From Plantago ovata (Eukaryota > Streptophyta > Magnoliopsida > Lamiales > Plantaginaceae), in contig CM051456.1 of the NCBI GenBank assembly GCA_028274465.1, positions 13,233,745 through 13,297,744 of the forward strand: a DNA stretch of 64,000 nt. The letters are read 5' to 3'. Under the pieces are notes generated by a model, which was not told where the DNA came from, did not search any database, and saw only the letters and a program-made list of their open reading frames with translations. This document shows positions 12,651-25,172 of this stretch, one piece after another. Within the stretch, counting starts at the first letter, position 1. Every line of letters begins with the position of its first letter. The translations under genes were made by a program, and so were the position numbers.

Positions 12651-13486
12651 CTGCAATTTGGTTGATGTGTTAGGCAGTGTACCAAGACAAGAAAGTTATC
12701 ACAAGCACAGCAAATAAGCAATCACCAAAATAATCGAATATGAGACGAGCAAATTGTAAATCTTTTGGGTTTTTTGAAACATTAGATGATAGATAATGTT
12801 GATGTAAAACGAATGTAGCAGAACAGCCAAACTTGCAATCCAGTTTAGTATGGATAACAAGCATTAAAGTCCTGTTCATATTTTCGGGGAATAGATCACA
12901 AGAGAAAGGGCTATCATATGATAATGGAAGAAATACATCCTTCAAAAACAGTAGCCCATTAAACTTCCCCCAATTACAAATCATCTTTACAGTTTATAGG
13001 CCTAATTCAATCCCTAAACACAATAAAAATCAAATCTTTTACGTTCCGAGTCTGTAAATCAATCAAACAGGATAACGATAAGAATCAAATCTATAAAACA
13101 AATCTATAAACAAATATATAAACAATGTAGACTGAAATCATAACGCAATAGATTCTAGATCCATGAACAAAAACAAGAGCATACACATAAGATCTAAACG
13201 GCACAAAAAACGTCAGATTCAGACAGCGAGAAAATCAACATAAATCCAAGATTAACAAACATATCGATTCAAGGATCCAAGAAAAACGAAACCCACAAAC
13301 AGAACAGATACACAATCAATAAAAAGCGAGTCGATTCTAACAAGCTATAAAATCATAATCATCAACAGCAACGACGGAAGAACAAGATCTAAGAGAAAGA
13401 AAAGGAATAGAGGGATGAAAGATCGAACCTTTGAGTCGGATTGGAGAAAAACAAAGAGATTTGTGTTGTGAGATTTGTAAACTTAC
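12651..13486 (-). other. Leader intron of eIF4A
   Basis: On the minus strand a strong donor (AGGA|GTAAGT) at 13486 and an acceptor (AAATTGCAG) at 12651 frame an 836-bp intron that ends one base before the start codon. Long 5' UTR introns are common in highly expressed plant genes and often raise expression. Open frames inside it are chance. Confidence 0.75.
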
Positions 13487-13591
13487 TCCTCGGATCTGCG
13501 CCGTGGAGTATGTAGGATGAAGAGAAGTTGTGAGTTAGCAGCAAAAGAGCAAGAATAATAGTAGGGTTGTGAATGTGAGTGGTTATTCAAT

Positions 13592-13599
13592 TTATATAG
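13592..13599 (-). promoter_or_regulatory. TATA box of eIF4A
   Basis: Read on the minus strand the sequence is CTATATAAATTG, about 105 bp before the leader-intron donor. Transcription would be expected to begin roughly 30 bases downstream, near 13565. The position fits a short non-coding first exon. Confidence 0.65.
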
Positions 13600-13619
13600 T
13601 AGGCATAACCTTGTCCGTC

Positions 13620-16600
13620 CTCTTTTACCAAACCGCCCTTCCCATATTGCGGTTTTGCGGCTAGGGCTAATTTTAACTATAACTCCTTTTTTCCTTTTTC
13701 TTTTATTTTTATTTTAGGTGCAAATAGAGTTCTTTCATCTTTGCCTTATTGGAACCAATTAGAAATTTGATTCTTAAACAATACTAGGAACCGCGTCTCA
13801 CGCTACGCGTGTGAAGCGTAATCTTATAAAATATTATTATTTTATTAAATAATATATTAAAATAAATGGAGTGAATATATAATTTTCACATAATGATTTC
13901 AAACATAATAAAAAAATAACTAATGAGTAATTAAACTTAATATAAATGGTGTGCTATAAATGTATATAGTTTTTGTAGTTATGCAATTAATAGTTTTGAA
14001 TTGAACTATATTAGACATACAAAAAGTATTTTTCGATGAGTTAAGAACCATCAGATACATCTCTAAATTTTGAAAACATTCAACTTCAAAATCTACAATG
14101 CATCATTTTCGCATGTTAATTGGTATTTTTCATAAGTTGAATATATTGTCAAGTGCTTCATATAAAACATTCTAATTTCATAATATGATGTTTTTAGTTA
14201 TTTTTATCGTATGACTTAAGAATAATTTAAGGTCAAAATGATCATCGAAAAAATCAACAAAATCAAGTGTTACATTTATTATTGGACGGAGGAAGTATGT
14301 CTTTTTTTATAATAACATATCATGGTTATATTTTAAAATTAAGTATAATACGTCATACAACTTTATGTTAAAAAATAAAAAAATTTAAGAAGAGAATAAA
14401 TAAAAAAGTAAAAAATTACGTCAATAAGATTCGAACCCAACACCTTCAACTATAATAATGATACAAATAGTAGAGAAAAATCACGCCAACAAGATTCGAA
14501 CCAAATACCTTCAATAAAAATAATGGAGAAAAATCACGCCAACCGGATTCGAACCCTACATCTTTTAATTAACTAATGACACATGTACGCACCATATTAA
14601 AATTGGGATAAGCAAGATCAACGAATTAAAATTGATTGGTAGGTCAATCAATTGATTGAATCAACAGGCTTATTATATTACTTTAATTAAAATTTTGAAT
14701 TTTCAAAATATGAAATTGTTTTTCTTTTCTTTCTATGATATGAATAAATGTATTCTCATTCTTAGTTTAGAACAAATACAAATCTGTTATTTAAATATTT
14801 TAATCTATAAAAACTCATTAATTTTAGTCAAATTCAAGTTTATTCAAATTCATTCAGTTCAGATTTGCTCGAATGTATTTTATATCAAAAATAAATTCAG
14901 TTATGTTCAGATGCAGAGAACTGAGCATAACATTTTTATTTTGAGGAATGATAACGTAATATATTCAAATTTTAAGAATAATTTTTAAATAAAAACAACA
15001 AATAAATATGTTGATGCAAATTTCAGAACTATAATAATGTGGGTTGAAATTGCTCAAGGCTCAATTATGGTAGTACCGGGGGTCTGTTCATCTTACGACT
15101 TTTTGTCAACGAAGCGGGGCAGAGCATTGTCAACCGTCAATTGAATAGTTTTTCCCATTGAGTCTTCCATCGTGGCAAATGGTCGTTCAAGGTGTTAATG
15201 GATTATTCGATTTTAGTAAAACATTATTTGATGGTGAAAGTAGGCCTCGTATTCTTTGTATCTTTTGGAATGTTAGGGCGGAGTCGGACCAATTGATAAA
15301 GAACCGTCGGATTTAGTGCCATGATAAGAGCATTTATGGTGTACCAGAGCTATGTTAACTTTCCAAAGTGAACATCCGGATTTGTTATGCAACGAATTAA
15401 GTGATTTTGCCTCATTAATGTTCAAAGAGTTAGAATACATAGCGTATTATACAATGAGATAGGTAATTATGGTTAAAGAGTTCATGGTCTATCTTCTTTT
15501 TTGTTTGTCTAAATTTTTTTTATTTTCCACCGATATATGTTATGTGTGACTAATCCAGCTAAACGTTATCATACCCTTTTATAGAAGGCGTGCAGTTTTC
15601 TCTAGCGACATAACATCAATTGTTATCGCAGTAAAACAATTGATGATTGCATCCACTGACTTAGCCTTGTAATGTATATGTAACTTGTTTTTTATGAATA
15701 TTTGATGAACATACAAATCATGTGTATTTTTTATCATATATTCATGGTAAAAATATTATTATGATAATTTTTTGAAAAATAATTATTGAAACATAGTCAT
15801 GGGTATTGAATAGTAATGAGTAGATTATTTGCCGAATTTTTTTTTTAACAAATATATTTTGAGAAATATACATATGACAATTCGGACAAAATGAAACAAT
15901 TAATTACGTGGGATGTAAAATTGTCATAAGTTTTGCAAACCAATCCAATTAATTACAATTAGACAACTTTGCGCTGTTATTCAGAGTATAATTGGTCAGT
16001 TTGCCATGTTTATTAAGTACAGCGCAGATTTTATAACGGCATAAGACGTGAAAGTACACCAATTATTATTGGTGTGCATGTAAACTTTCACCAATTATTA
16101 TTGATGTAACATGTAAAATCGACCCAACGTATTGATGGTGTGAACTTGGACAATTTCGAATCCTTGAGTTGTACTAGAAATCAAGTCTAAAAAAAGGGCT
16201 AGTGTATCGTCCGTCTCGTCTCAACCGATTGTCACTCCTAGTTTCGTTGATATATGAGTATGTAGAAGGCTACGGAACAAATTATTTCCTTCGAGTTGTT
16301 CTTTCCTACAAAATGTCTTTTAAATGTTAAACATTTCCATATTGAAGACACTACAAGACTTAATATGAAGCTCATTACAAATCTAAATTATTTTCTTTAA
16401 GTTGTTCTTTCCTACAAAACGTTGAAAACATTTCTAATGTACCGGGGAGTTCGCTGTTCACAGAAGTGCTAAAATTGTACAGAGGCAGGAACATGAACTT
16501 TTAAGGAGACGGTGATTTGCTACAACCTCGCCCAAGACAAGATCCAAATATCTGTATTGATTTGCACTGTTTGCATAGAGTACTTTTGTCACTTCTGAAA

Positions 16601-16900
16601 TAAATACTTACCATCCAAATATATATGATCTATATTATGCCATGAAAAATACAAAGTTACTTAGCAGCCAAGGGACCTCAAATAAATACTGTAAAGAAGA
16701 GGGGAGTAGTGGGAATCTAGGCGTTGAATTCGTGATGCAGACAAAAAGATTCGTGATCCTTCAAATTCAAGCAATAGTTGGTCACTAAAAAGTAAAAAAC
16801 TTGTGTTTCCATGAATTACGTATTATTTATCTATGCCACAAATTCAAATATTCATCCAATTGATGTTGAACCAAGAGAAGCAGCAGCTCTCTGTGATGGA
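13620..16900. other. AT-rich intergenic stretch
   Basis: No gene is supported here. Seen are a degenerate three-copy repeat (14410–14570), an 8-bp-stem palindrome (16056–16075, ACACCAAT/ATTGGTGT) and a repeated segment containing GTTGTTCTTTCCTACAAAA near 16278–16315 and 16384–16424. A terminus-like GGACGGAGGAAGTA near 14284 suggests a decayed MITE. The 110-codon frame at 14656–14988 is very AT-rich and unlikely to be coding. Confidence 0.5.
14410..14570. repeat. Three-copy repeat with TTCGAACC motif
   Basis: Three imperfect units of roughly 50–60 bp share the core AGATTCGAACC..A.ACCTT preceded by AAAATCACGCCAA. Read on the minus strand, each core gives a pol III B-box-like GGGTTCGAATC, so the units may be remnants of tRNA-derived SINEs or of a locally amplified tRNA-like fragment. 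Confidence 0.5.
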
Positions 16901-17480
16901 AAATTTAGTGTTTAAAGTTGAATAAACTACATCAGAAACTAGAAAATCACAGCGCCACAAACTAAAGCAATAAGCAGTGTATGTGCAAACACGTTCAAAA
17001 TGACATCTAAATAAACTACCACAGACATACAGGCATGTAAACTTGAACAGAGCAGAATGAATTCAGCTGGAAGAAGGGAAAGGGGTGCAGAGTATAATAG
17101 AAACCTTGCGGCAGCACATCTCAAGTTACTATATGACCAAAATAGCAACAAAATTTCACCTCCAGCTCATGCAAACCAAGACAGGCGTAGCATAATTACC
17201 AAGAAACACACTTTGCAGACAAGAATCAGAAATATTCCATACACAACATTTAGCTGAGCAATATAGTTTTACACAAGTAAATCCTGCAACAGAGAGGACA
17301 AGTTCAATCCCACGAACAGGAGAGAAGGGAATGTTGGTGCTTTGGAGATCTCGCTATATGAGCTATTTTATCGTTTAACTACACAAGACATGTTCAGCAA
17401 CACAATAAATCAGACCTGGAAAAAACTTAAGCGGCCACATCAACATACTATCAGTCTATCACTACATGAACACATCATAC
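16901..17480. other. Intergenic, no recognised feature
   Basis: The stretch lies beyond the TIM23 relic on its 3' side. Nothing beyond short chance frames is seen. Confidence 0.4.
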
Positions 17481-17930
17481 AACAAAAGATTTCATGAACT
17501 GCAAACCGAGCATAAAAAAAGTATGCCTCAAAATATAATTAGAGATGCATGTCTCATCAAGGTTTCTCAAGGAATTTAGTGACAAGACTCATTTCTCCTT
17601 CGAACTACGCAGAATTACTATATTTACATTCAATGAGATCAAACACAGGTGTGACTTCATTATGGTAGTATCTAACAGTATAACAGTACTACTGTCCACA
17701 GGAGCAAAACAATGATGAAGATTGCACCTTCCACCATAATTGTAAATGTCAACCTTGCTTCTGATTAATCAAGCAAGTCATCATAACAAGACACGATCAA
17801 AAACCTAAACCAAAAAAATAAAAAGGACACCTTTCCCTCAAATAATGCCACAAAGCATGTAACCCACAACAATGATCCCCAGCACCAATCGGCACCACCT
17901 ACGGTGTTTCATGGGAGACCTCACTATTTC
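17481..17930 (-). pseudogene. Decayed tandem relic of TIM23 3' end
   Basis: The segment 17481–17845 aligns by eye with the 3' flank of the TIM23 gene (18137–18445). Shared strings include AAACACAGGTGTG, CACCTTCCACCATAAT, CATAACAAGACA and CCTAAACCAAAAA, in the same order and orientation. At its upper end both copies reach the same ATT-TGA-GGGAAA stop context. The adjoining 17846–17930, read on the minus strand, keeps CGATTGGTG and GGG-rich glycine-codon patterns similar to the last 25 TIM23 codons, but with deletions. I infer an old tandem TIM23 duplicate whose coding part has mostly gone. Alternatively the tail, ending LVLGIIVVGYMLCGII, belongs to an unrelated membrane protein. Confidence 0.45.
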
Positions 17931-18438
17931 AGCAATTGATGAAATGGTGGTCCATCATTCCCACTTGTCCAAACAAAAGAAGCAACCAAATCACAACGTC
18001 AAGCCATCATCTACATTCTATGATTCATTCATGCTACTCAGATACTATGAGAAGATGGATACATGATACAATTACACACGTATAATGCATAATCAGATAG
18101 CCATACATACATACCAAAGTCAATTATCAGATATAAGTTTTGATGAGCTGCAAACCAAAGTACCAAACATAAATAACAAACAGATATGCAATTGTCATCA
18201 AGGAATTTATTGACAGACTCAGTTGTAGTACATTCTACGAGACCAAACACAGGTGTGCCTTCCTTCAACATAGAGTATCTAATAGTACACTAGAAGTAAA
18301 ATAAACTTAATTTAATCCCAATGGGGGCAAAACAAAACAAAGATGGGGTTACACCTTCCACCATAATCGTAAATCGCAATTCACCATAACAAGACATAAA
18401 TCAAAGCCTAAACCAAAAACAAGATAAATATTTTTCCC

Positions 18439-19011
18439 TCAAATCGGAACATAACGCTTCAACGCCTGTTTCCCAGCAACAGCAGCCCCCACCACAAGGC
18501 CACCAATCGCCCCGGCCACCGCCGCCGATCTCAGGCCCTTGGCGGCCCTATAAAGCACGCCGGTCCCCAAACCCGCGACAACGCTATTAACCACATCATC
18601 CGTATCCCTAACAGCGACCATCCCGCTCTCCAATCCAGCATACATGAGCCCCAAAACACCACACCTATTCCCGATCTGCCTCCCGGCATGACCCGACCCG
18701 TTCAGAATCCTGTTGATCTTCAGCTTGAGCGTGTCCGTGGGCTCAATCGATTTAACTCCGGTGACGAAGCCCTTGGCGGCGCCCAAGGATGCGCCGGATA
18801 AGTAGCCGATTCCGGTGTAGTAGGTGAGATTCTCGCCCCAGGAACGGTGCTGGACTTTGGCTTCCTCCTCGAAGAGGTATTCGAGGGAGGTGGGGAGGGT
18901 GTAGGGGGATGGCTGCCGAGGGAGGTTCAGGTTCTCGTAGGGGTTGTACAGCCGCCGGTTTGAGGTGGTGTTGTCGTCGGATTTGGTGGGATCGAAAGGT
19001 TCGTATGCCAT
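18439..19011 (-). CDS. Mitochondrial import translocase subunit TIM23
   Basis: TIM23 forms the channel of the presequence translocase in the mitochondrial inner membrane. The intronless frame of 190 residues begins [12 protein letters not shown]. It has a hydrophilic intermembrane-space N-terminus of about 80 residues, with the plant-type [12 protein letters not shown] and [12 protein letters not shown], then [17 protein letters not shown]. The PRAT region follows with four glycine-rich membrane segments: [51 protein letters not shown] and [18 protein letters not shown]. It ends KRYVPI. Length and lack of introns fit plant TIM23-1/2/3. Its 3' flank is duplicated downstream, and GC content is clearly higher than in the surroundings. 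Confidence 0.95.
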   Translation of the reverse strand: MAYEPFDPTKSDDNTTSNRRLYNPYENLNLPRQPSPYTLPTSLEYLFEEEAKVQHRSWGENLTYYTGIGYLSGASLGAAKGFVTGVKSIEPTDTLKLKINRILNGSGHAGRQIGNRCGVLGLMYAGLESGMVAVRDTDDVVNSVVAGLGTGVLYRAAKGLRSAAVAGAIGGLVVGAAVAGKQALKRYVPI

Positions 19012-19802
19012 GGCGTGGAGGAAAGGGAAGAGGGTTTTTGTTTCTTGTCTCTGGTTCAGGGTTTTAGCCTCTAGGTCTTTGCTTGGCTTGGAAAATTATG
19101 ATTTTTTTTTTTTTTGTCTTACGAGTATTTTTATATGTACGCCGGAATATACCGACACCGATTTATTTATACTAAAAACACCTTGGGCAATAAGAAATCT
19201 CCTTTTCTTTTCCTAGTACTACCTAGCTAAAATGACATTAAACACATGCTACTTTTAATACTGGATTCACTTTGTCTTAACATAAAACAATTCAATATAG
19301 ACTAATAGGATTGAAAATGTTGATTATAATATGAAGTTTATGGAGGTATAAAGAACCAAGTTGATTATTTATCAAGACTCGTTAATAAATTATTATTATT
19401 TTTTTTTAAACTACCAATCTACTCTACTCTACTACTAATCCTACACTACTCCTTAAACCAACCTTATACCTCCGTCGGGGTTCGAACACCCGACTCCAAC
19501 ACTCTTACCACTCGACCAACCTTATAAACCAAACATAAATTGAGCTCGTATCGAAAATTTTATCGAAAAAGTTAATTTCGAACATTAACTAGATAGAACC
19601 GAGTTGAGTACTCCATAAAACAACATATATGGATGGAAACTAGTTTAAACTTTTACTAATAATTTTCTTTTCTGATTACAAAATAGTCCTTTGAATTTTT
19701 TTAGTTATTCAAACGGATCCTGAAGTCCTGAACTTCCAAAATATACTGCAAAAAGAAATTGAGCTTCTGAAGCTGTTGCTTGAAGGGGATGTATTGTACC
19801 AA
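19012..19802. other. Bidirectional intergenic region
   Basis: TIM23 (−) and the methyltransferase gene (+) diverge from here, so both promoters should lie inside. A SINE-like element (19394–19530) sits in the middle. No clear TATA box is seen for either gene. Confidence 0.45.
19394..19530 (-). mobile_element. tRNA-derived SINE-like element
   Basis: Read on the minus strand it begins with a tRNA-like head containing an A box (TGGTCGAGTGGTAAGAG) and, about 30 bases on, a B box (GTGTTCGAACCCC). It ends in a TTTAAAAAAAAA-type A-rich tail at 19394–19405. A pol III promoter plus an A tail and a length near 140 bp fit a plant SINE. Target-site duplications are not certain. Confidence 0.6.
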
Positions 19803-22017
19803 ATGCAGTCATTGCCAATTTGCCACAGAGGCATATTAAAGATGTCGAGAATTTCTCGGCCACCATTCTTACCGTCGGCAATTGCCCGGAAAACTTCACC
19901 GCATTCTTCCACCGTCCAATTCGGCTCAACTAGATTAATAAAACCTCCATTTGACGATACTAACACTGAACATCACCTGTGCAAAAACTCACGCAAATAC
20001 TGGGATAAGTTCTACAAGCAACACCAGAGCAAGGTTCTTTCTTTTCTCACCAATCCATTTTGTCTTTTTAGCCTGTGATTTCAGTTGATTGAGCTCTGAC
20101 ATTGTTTTCTTGGTTGCAGTTTTTCAAGGACCGGCACTATTTGGAGAATGATTGGGGAAAATACTTTACTGATGATGATGATGATGTTGCTGTTACTGAC
20201 AATGGGAAGGTGCTTTTAGAGGTATAATTTCTTTTTCTTTTTCATAATTTAAGTTCGTAAATTGTTTTTTCCGCTATGATTTAAGATTAATATAAGTTCA
20301 AACTAAATGTTAAAAAAGTCAATGTTTCAAATTGGAACCTTGTGCGGAGATGGAGGGAGTAATTATTATGTGGTTCATGAATAAAAGTTGAGATTTGCAG
20401 TTTGTTCATAGAAACCTCGAAAGGATTCGTTGTTTTAGTGGCTGAAAAATGTTGATTGTTTCAAATGAGGAAGGTGTGCCACTAGACATTAATCTTTGAA
20501 TGTGCATTTGTATTGCTTGTAAAGAATCAAACTCATCATTCAAATGCTTACTTTAGTATACATGATCTTGTTGCATTACTGTATGATTACAAATGATGAG
20601 ATAGATCGTGTGATTGTAATTTGTTGTTTTTATTGATGAATTACAGATTGGTTGTGGAGCTGGGAATACTATCTTTCCTCTTGCTGCTGCATACCCTAAT
20701 CTCTTTGTCCATGCTTGTGATTTTTCAGCAGAAGCATTATCGCTCGTTAAGGTATGTGGACTTTCTGCTTTAGTGTCCAAGAAGTCTGCCTCACTTTTGC
20801 TTGTCTATAGTTTCAAAAGTTCTGCATGTTTAACTTTTGTCATCTGAATGCAGTCACATTCGAGTTACAATGAAGAAAGGATCAATCTGTTTCTCTGTGA
20901 TGTCTCAAGTGACGAACTCTCTGACAAAATCTTACCATCTTCTGTTGATGTCATAACTTTGGTAAATTGTGCCATTCTTGTACTGTGCCAGATCTGAGGC
21001 TTTTAGGGAACAAACTCTATATTTTCTAAAAGTAGGACTGTTTGTGACTGAACTGCTTGCCTTGTCCATGTGCAGATTTTCATGTTATCTGCAATTCCTC
21101 CAATTAAGATGCCTTCTGTTGTACAAAACCTGAAGAAAGTATTGAAGGTTGGTGGTTTAGTAGAACAGCTTTGCAGACTTCCATTTACCTTTTATCTGTT
21201 TATTCCTACTTCTTTGTTTACACAAGTAAATCATATATCCTATTGCAGCCAAATGGCCATATTCTACTCAGAGATTATGCTTTTGGAGATTCTGCACAGG
21301 TATTATTTACAATTTCATGGTACTCGAATATCTAATGATGATTTGACTAGGTAGTAAAACATCAATGCAACACAAACACATTATCATCATCCATATTCTT
21401 CTCAAGATACTGTTCTCACCCGAAATTCATGGTTGAACGTTATCTAGCAGTGCATTTTAATCATGCAAAGCGAAATTTTACGAGTTAGGATAATTATAAT
21501 TTGATTTTCCGCGAGCTCTAGAATATCCTGATTCATATTGATACTTCCTACAAGAAAGAACATTGTACGAAATGTTTTGCATGTCTTCCCTTGAATGTGG
21601 ACCTTGGCATGCAGTATCCTAACTCATTTTTTACCCTTCACCTACATGGAAGTATTGAATAACTAGGTTTGTTGATGACGGGTATGTATATATCTGATTA
21701 CTAAGCTTCTTAGGTGAAGCTGGAGAACAGAAACCAGATTATCAGTGAGAATTTCTACTTCCGCGGTGATGGTACTGTAAGTATCTGAAAAAGTATTTTT
21801 TGGTAGTGAGTAGTGTTCTTGTTCGTAATTATTGAATCTGATGGTTGTTGGTTTATTGGTTACTCCACAGTGCTCCTTTTATTTCTCTGAAGATTTCTTA
21901 TCAACCTTGTTTGCTGACGCTGGCTTCAGAAGTGTGTCCGTAAATACCTACTGCAGACAGATCGAGAACCGCTCCCGCAAAATGACATTTGATCGGTACT
22001 ATCAGAATGCTCCTTAA
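19803..22017 (+). CDS. tRNA N3-methylcytidine methyltransferase (METTL6/TRM140-like)
   Basis: This SAM-dependent methyltransferase is of the family that makes m3C at position 32 of serine, threonine or arginine tRNAs. Eight exons are read: 19803–20033, 20120–20221, 20647–20751, 20854–20961, 21076–21147, 21249–21299, 21714–21776 and 21871–22017, 879 nt or 292 residues, close to METTL6 length. Diagnostic strings are KYWDKFYKQHQSK with FFKDRHYLENDW, motif I VLLEIGCGAGNTIFPL, HACDFSAEALSLVK, MLSAIPPIKMPSVV, HILLRDYAFGDSAQ, ISENFYFRGDGT and the C-terminal ENRSRKMTFDRYYQ. The start is the first in-frame ATG; a second at 19842 is possible. The N-terminal 50 residues resemble nothing known to me and may include an organelle-targeting sequence. 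METTL2 and METTL8 relatives cannot be excluded. Confidence 0.9.
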
Positions 22018-23672
22018 AGTCTCTTTTTCAGATTTGCATTAACTGAAAATAGAAACAAACTGAAACTTTTTAAAGCTGAACATGCCCGGGGCTGGGACTA
22101 TATGCGTTTTACCGGTTGACATTTATCAAAACTTAATCTTTAAATCATTAACTCTGAATTTCGATCAATTTAGTATATGTGGCACTCATATCTCTCAGTT
22201 CCTGATACATGGAATCTATGTTACCTGGTTAACTCATCACCCCTTTAACAATCACAAAGATTTCTGCCTTTGCAATCAATTCCCAACCAAAAATATGCTT
22301 TCACGCCCCCATTTAACTTTAGTCCCCTATATTGCTGAGAATAGGCAATATGGTTTCTGAGTAACACGTAGTGTGGAAGCAAGACGCCCGTACTTGTTAT
22401 AGCATTTATGCAAGCAAAACGGTGATTAGTGTCTTTTACGCATCTTCACAGCACAATACTCAACAATCCAGTTCCACTCCTTGTAAAATGCCTCATCTTT
22501 TCATGTTTTACTCTGTTGTAAACCTGAGAACTAGTCTTGTCGGGCTCGATTGGAACGTGTTGAAATTATTTGAGAGTTGTAAGATGTCTTCACTGGAAAA
22601 GGTTCCAGTGATCCTCTCAAATTGCCACCACGATCGACCTATATTGTCTTGGATATTTTATATTTAACATTGGGTAAGATATTTATAAGAAAGATGTTAT
22701 TTCCAGTCCTAGAAGTTCCTATCCTATGTGCCTAGGTACGACTACGAACCCATGTCCACACAATATTTGCTCCCTTGACTAAACTACTGTCAACGTCCTT
22801 CAAGAGGCCCTATAGTCTGCCTAAAGATTTGTTTCTAAATACTAAATTTCCCCTCACCATACTCCTCACAGTTGCATAAACTTCTAGGAGCCTGTATATA
22901 ACTCTGCACTCGTACTGGTTCAGATATTATGTTTCTGCTTTCTTCAGTTAGTTCTTGTTCTTACTGCGCCGACTTGTATTTTTAACTTTTCCTGTAATAC
23001 CAATATGGCTAGGCGTTGGATACGTGGCGTTTTCAAGAAGCTGTGAGTCCATCTTTAGGTCTGCCAAAAAAATTCCCAAGTGGAAATAGTTTGCAAGATC
23101 TGCCAGGTCTCAGTGCTTATCCTGAACATAGGTATGAAGATTTGCACACATTGCAGGTACATTTTGTTTGAACTGCTATTATTTCGTTTCTCGTGTTGTT
23201 CACTAAGGTAACTTCTCTAGTCTCTACATAGGGCGATCGACATGTAATGATGGAAGAATAGAGGAAGCCAACTGCAGATAGACAAAAGACTTCTTGTACG
23301 TTTCGTTTTGAGGATTGTATATTGATGACTATAAAAATCATTCATAGCATCTTAACTTATGAATAGTATTTATGTGTGTAGCTTGCTGTTTGTTTGTTCT
23401 GTTTCGGAGATGGAGGAAACATATATCATTTTTTAGCCACCAAGTTGTTGATAAAGAGAAATACAAACTGTGTTCTGTTTCCAAGTATGATCTCTACTCG
23501 TATCCCATTCACACTTCACACACGCAAAAGTTACAGAAGTAAATTTATGATTAGTTCAAATCCGGAAATCCCCTATTTTCAGTATACATTTTGTTGGTGG
23601 ATTTCCGGCCCATCCCTATTTTGGGGTCTATTGGGCCCGAAAGGTGATTTTGGTGGTATTTGATGATCAAAT
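22018..23672. other. Downstream flank of the methyltransferase gene
   Basis: Holds the 3' UTR and then AT-rich sequence. The open frames here (for example 22082–22360 and 22371–22667) lack any family signature or splice partner. No repeat was recognised. Confidence 0.45.
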
Positions 23673-24168
23673 ACTACTTCCTATTTCCTACGTCGAGGTT
23701 AAAGCTACCCATTTATTTTTTGTGATATTTTTTGAGTCGTAAATTACTCTTTAATAATATCGAAGAACAAAATTGAAAATATTATTTTAAAATATTATAA
23801 TAATAACTAGTACTTCCTCCATTTCATTAGTAACTTCCTCTTCGGTCACCCTTTATATTTGACCGCACTTTACTCCTAAATTATACGATGCAATTCATTT
23901 TTAAAGTTATGTAATTAAAGTTCATAAGTTTGTAGTATTTTAAATATTTTTTGGAATTTTTTTTATCAATATAATTTAGGTGTAATATATGAGTCAAACA
24001 TGAACGCAGTTGACCAAAGAGGAAGTTTTTAATGAAATGGAGTAAGTAGTATACTATTTTAGTATAAATTTTCTAAATCTTTTTCTATGATATGATTTTG
24101 GAGTAATTTACGACCCAAAAAATGGTCAACAAAAGTAATGGGGAACATTTGACCGGATGGAGGGAGTA
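23673..24168. mobile_element. Stowaway-like MITE, interrupted
   Basis: The left end (TACTACTTCCTATTTCC, followed by TTTTTTGAGTCGTAAATTACTC near 23729–23750) is the inverse of the right end (GAGTAATTTACGACCCAAAAAA near 24101–24122, closing GGATGGAGGGAGTA at 24168). The terminal inverted repeats are about 80 bp with several mismatches. TA at each edge and CTCC/GGAG-rich termini are typical of the Stowaway/Tc1-mariner group. The element is split by a second MITE at 23811–24048. Confidence 0.65.
23811..24048. mobile_element. Stowaway-like MITE inserted in another MITE
   Basis: Length is about 238 bp with TA at both edges. The left end TACTTCCTCCATTTCATTAG continues with AACTTCCTCTTCGGTCA. It is the inverse of the right end, TGACCAAAGAGGAAGTTTTT followed by AATGAAATGGAGTAAGTA. 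It has no coding capacity. It lies inside the larger MITE 23673–24168, so it arrived later. Confidence 0.75.
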
Positions 24169-24539
24169 CTTCACATCCTTTTTTGTGTCTTGTACTACTA
24201 CTTTGGCTGACTAATCCTGATGGTGATGGTATGATCGTCTAGGAGGCAGATTTACTAGAAGTTGAAGAAATATGAATTGTCACTGAATCTCCATGTGGTT
24301 AGGTATACGTGAATGTCCATTCATTTTGGGGAGTTTTTGTTGCACAAGTTAGTGATGTTTCACGAGTAGAATTTAGAAAACTTGGGACAATACTACAATT
24401 CTAAAAAGGTTGGGGCTGTTATGCAAGTGGAACAATGTAGAATGTATTAAGAAACTCTCCCTTCTAGATAGTAGAGTACACTAATCTAAAATATGGTAGG
24501 TAGAATTATAATGGGTAAGATTAAGAAACCTTCCAATAA

Positions 24540-24543
<4 letters not shown>

Positions 24544-24619
<76 letters not shown>
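24544..24619. repeat. (TA)38 microsatellite
   Basis: An uninterrupted run of 38 TA dinucleotides. Frames translated across it (YIYIYI) are artefacts. Such tracts are highly length-variable and prone to assembly error. Confidence 0.98.
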
Positions 24620-24621
<2 letters not shown>

Positions 24622-25172
24622 TCTTTGGCAATTGAAGCTTCCAAGTTTCATCTGCAATCTCACCCATAATAAGTCCGACTAGCAATATCATTTGCAATCT
24701 CATCCATAATAAGTCTTACTAGCTAGTGCCATACGGGTTCAAGTTCTTTTCGTTGTTCAAGTTTCGTCCCGTGACTTATAGGTCTTAAGTTATTCACAAA
24801 CCTGTTGTTATATCTAGACTTGTGGTGATACTGAAATTCTTTTAGAGCGTTGATTATTAGGACAGTTGGCCTTGCAAATACCATCTAATATGATGCAAAC
24901 ACCATCGTGTTATACGTTGTTCTTTTTAATATCTACAAACTTTACCCATTTCCTAAATACTAGTATTAGTACTTGTCGGTTAGATTTGTTTTTAAAGTAG
25001 TGATTTATTTGTTTTTAGATCAACATATGTATCCCCGACAGCTCACCTTGCAAGGTTTTAACCAAGTTCATTATAATCCCAGAAGACAAGCGATAAACTG
25101 CTCAGGTTGAGCATTCTCAGCGTGCCCAATCTCCATTCCTGCAAGCCACTCTCGAATCACTAGTCAATTCCT
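24620..25172. other. Intergenic, no recognised feature
   Basis: Contains a short repeated phrase on either side of 24680 (CAATCTCA[C/T]CCATAATAAGTC at about 24654 and 24694). Nothing else is seen. Confidence 0.4.

Noticed and set aside
12670..13057. ORFs on both strands upstream of the eIF4A start
   Set aside because: They lie in the leader intron and show no family resemblance.
17057..17257. 66-codon plus-strand ORF
   Set aside because: No splice partner or recognisable domain; the area is the far 3' side of TIM23.
18038..18271. 77-codon minus-strand ORF downstream of TIM23
   Set aside because: It falls in the TIM23 3' flank and the related copy at 17.6 kb does not keep the frame.
22082..22667. 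Two consecutive plus-strand ORFs after the methyltransferase gene
   Set aside because: Low-information sequence with no conserved motif and no splice logic.
23002..23044. Short frame MARRWIRGVFKKL with a stop straight after
   Set aside because: Resembles the start of some plant basic proteins but no following exon could be joined.
24481..24703. Two minus-strand ORFs with long YIYIYI runs
   Set aside because: They are translations of the (TA)38 microsatellite, not genes.
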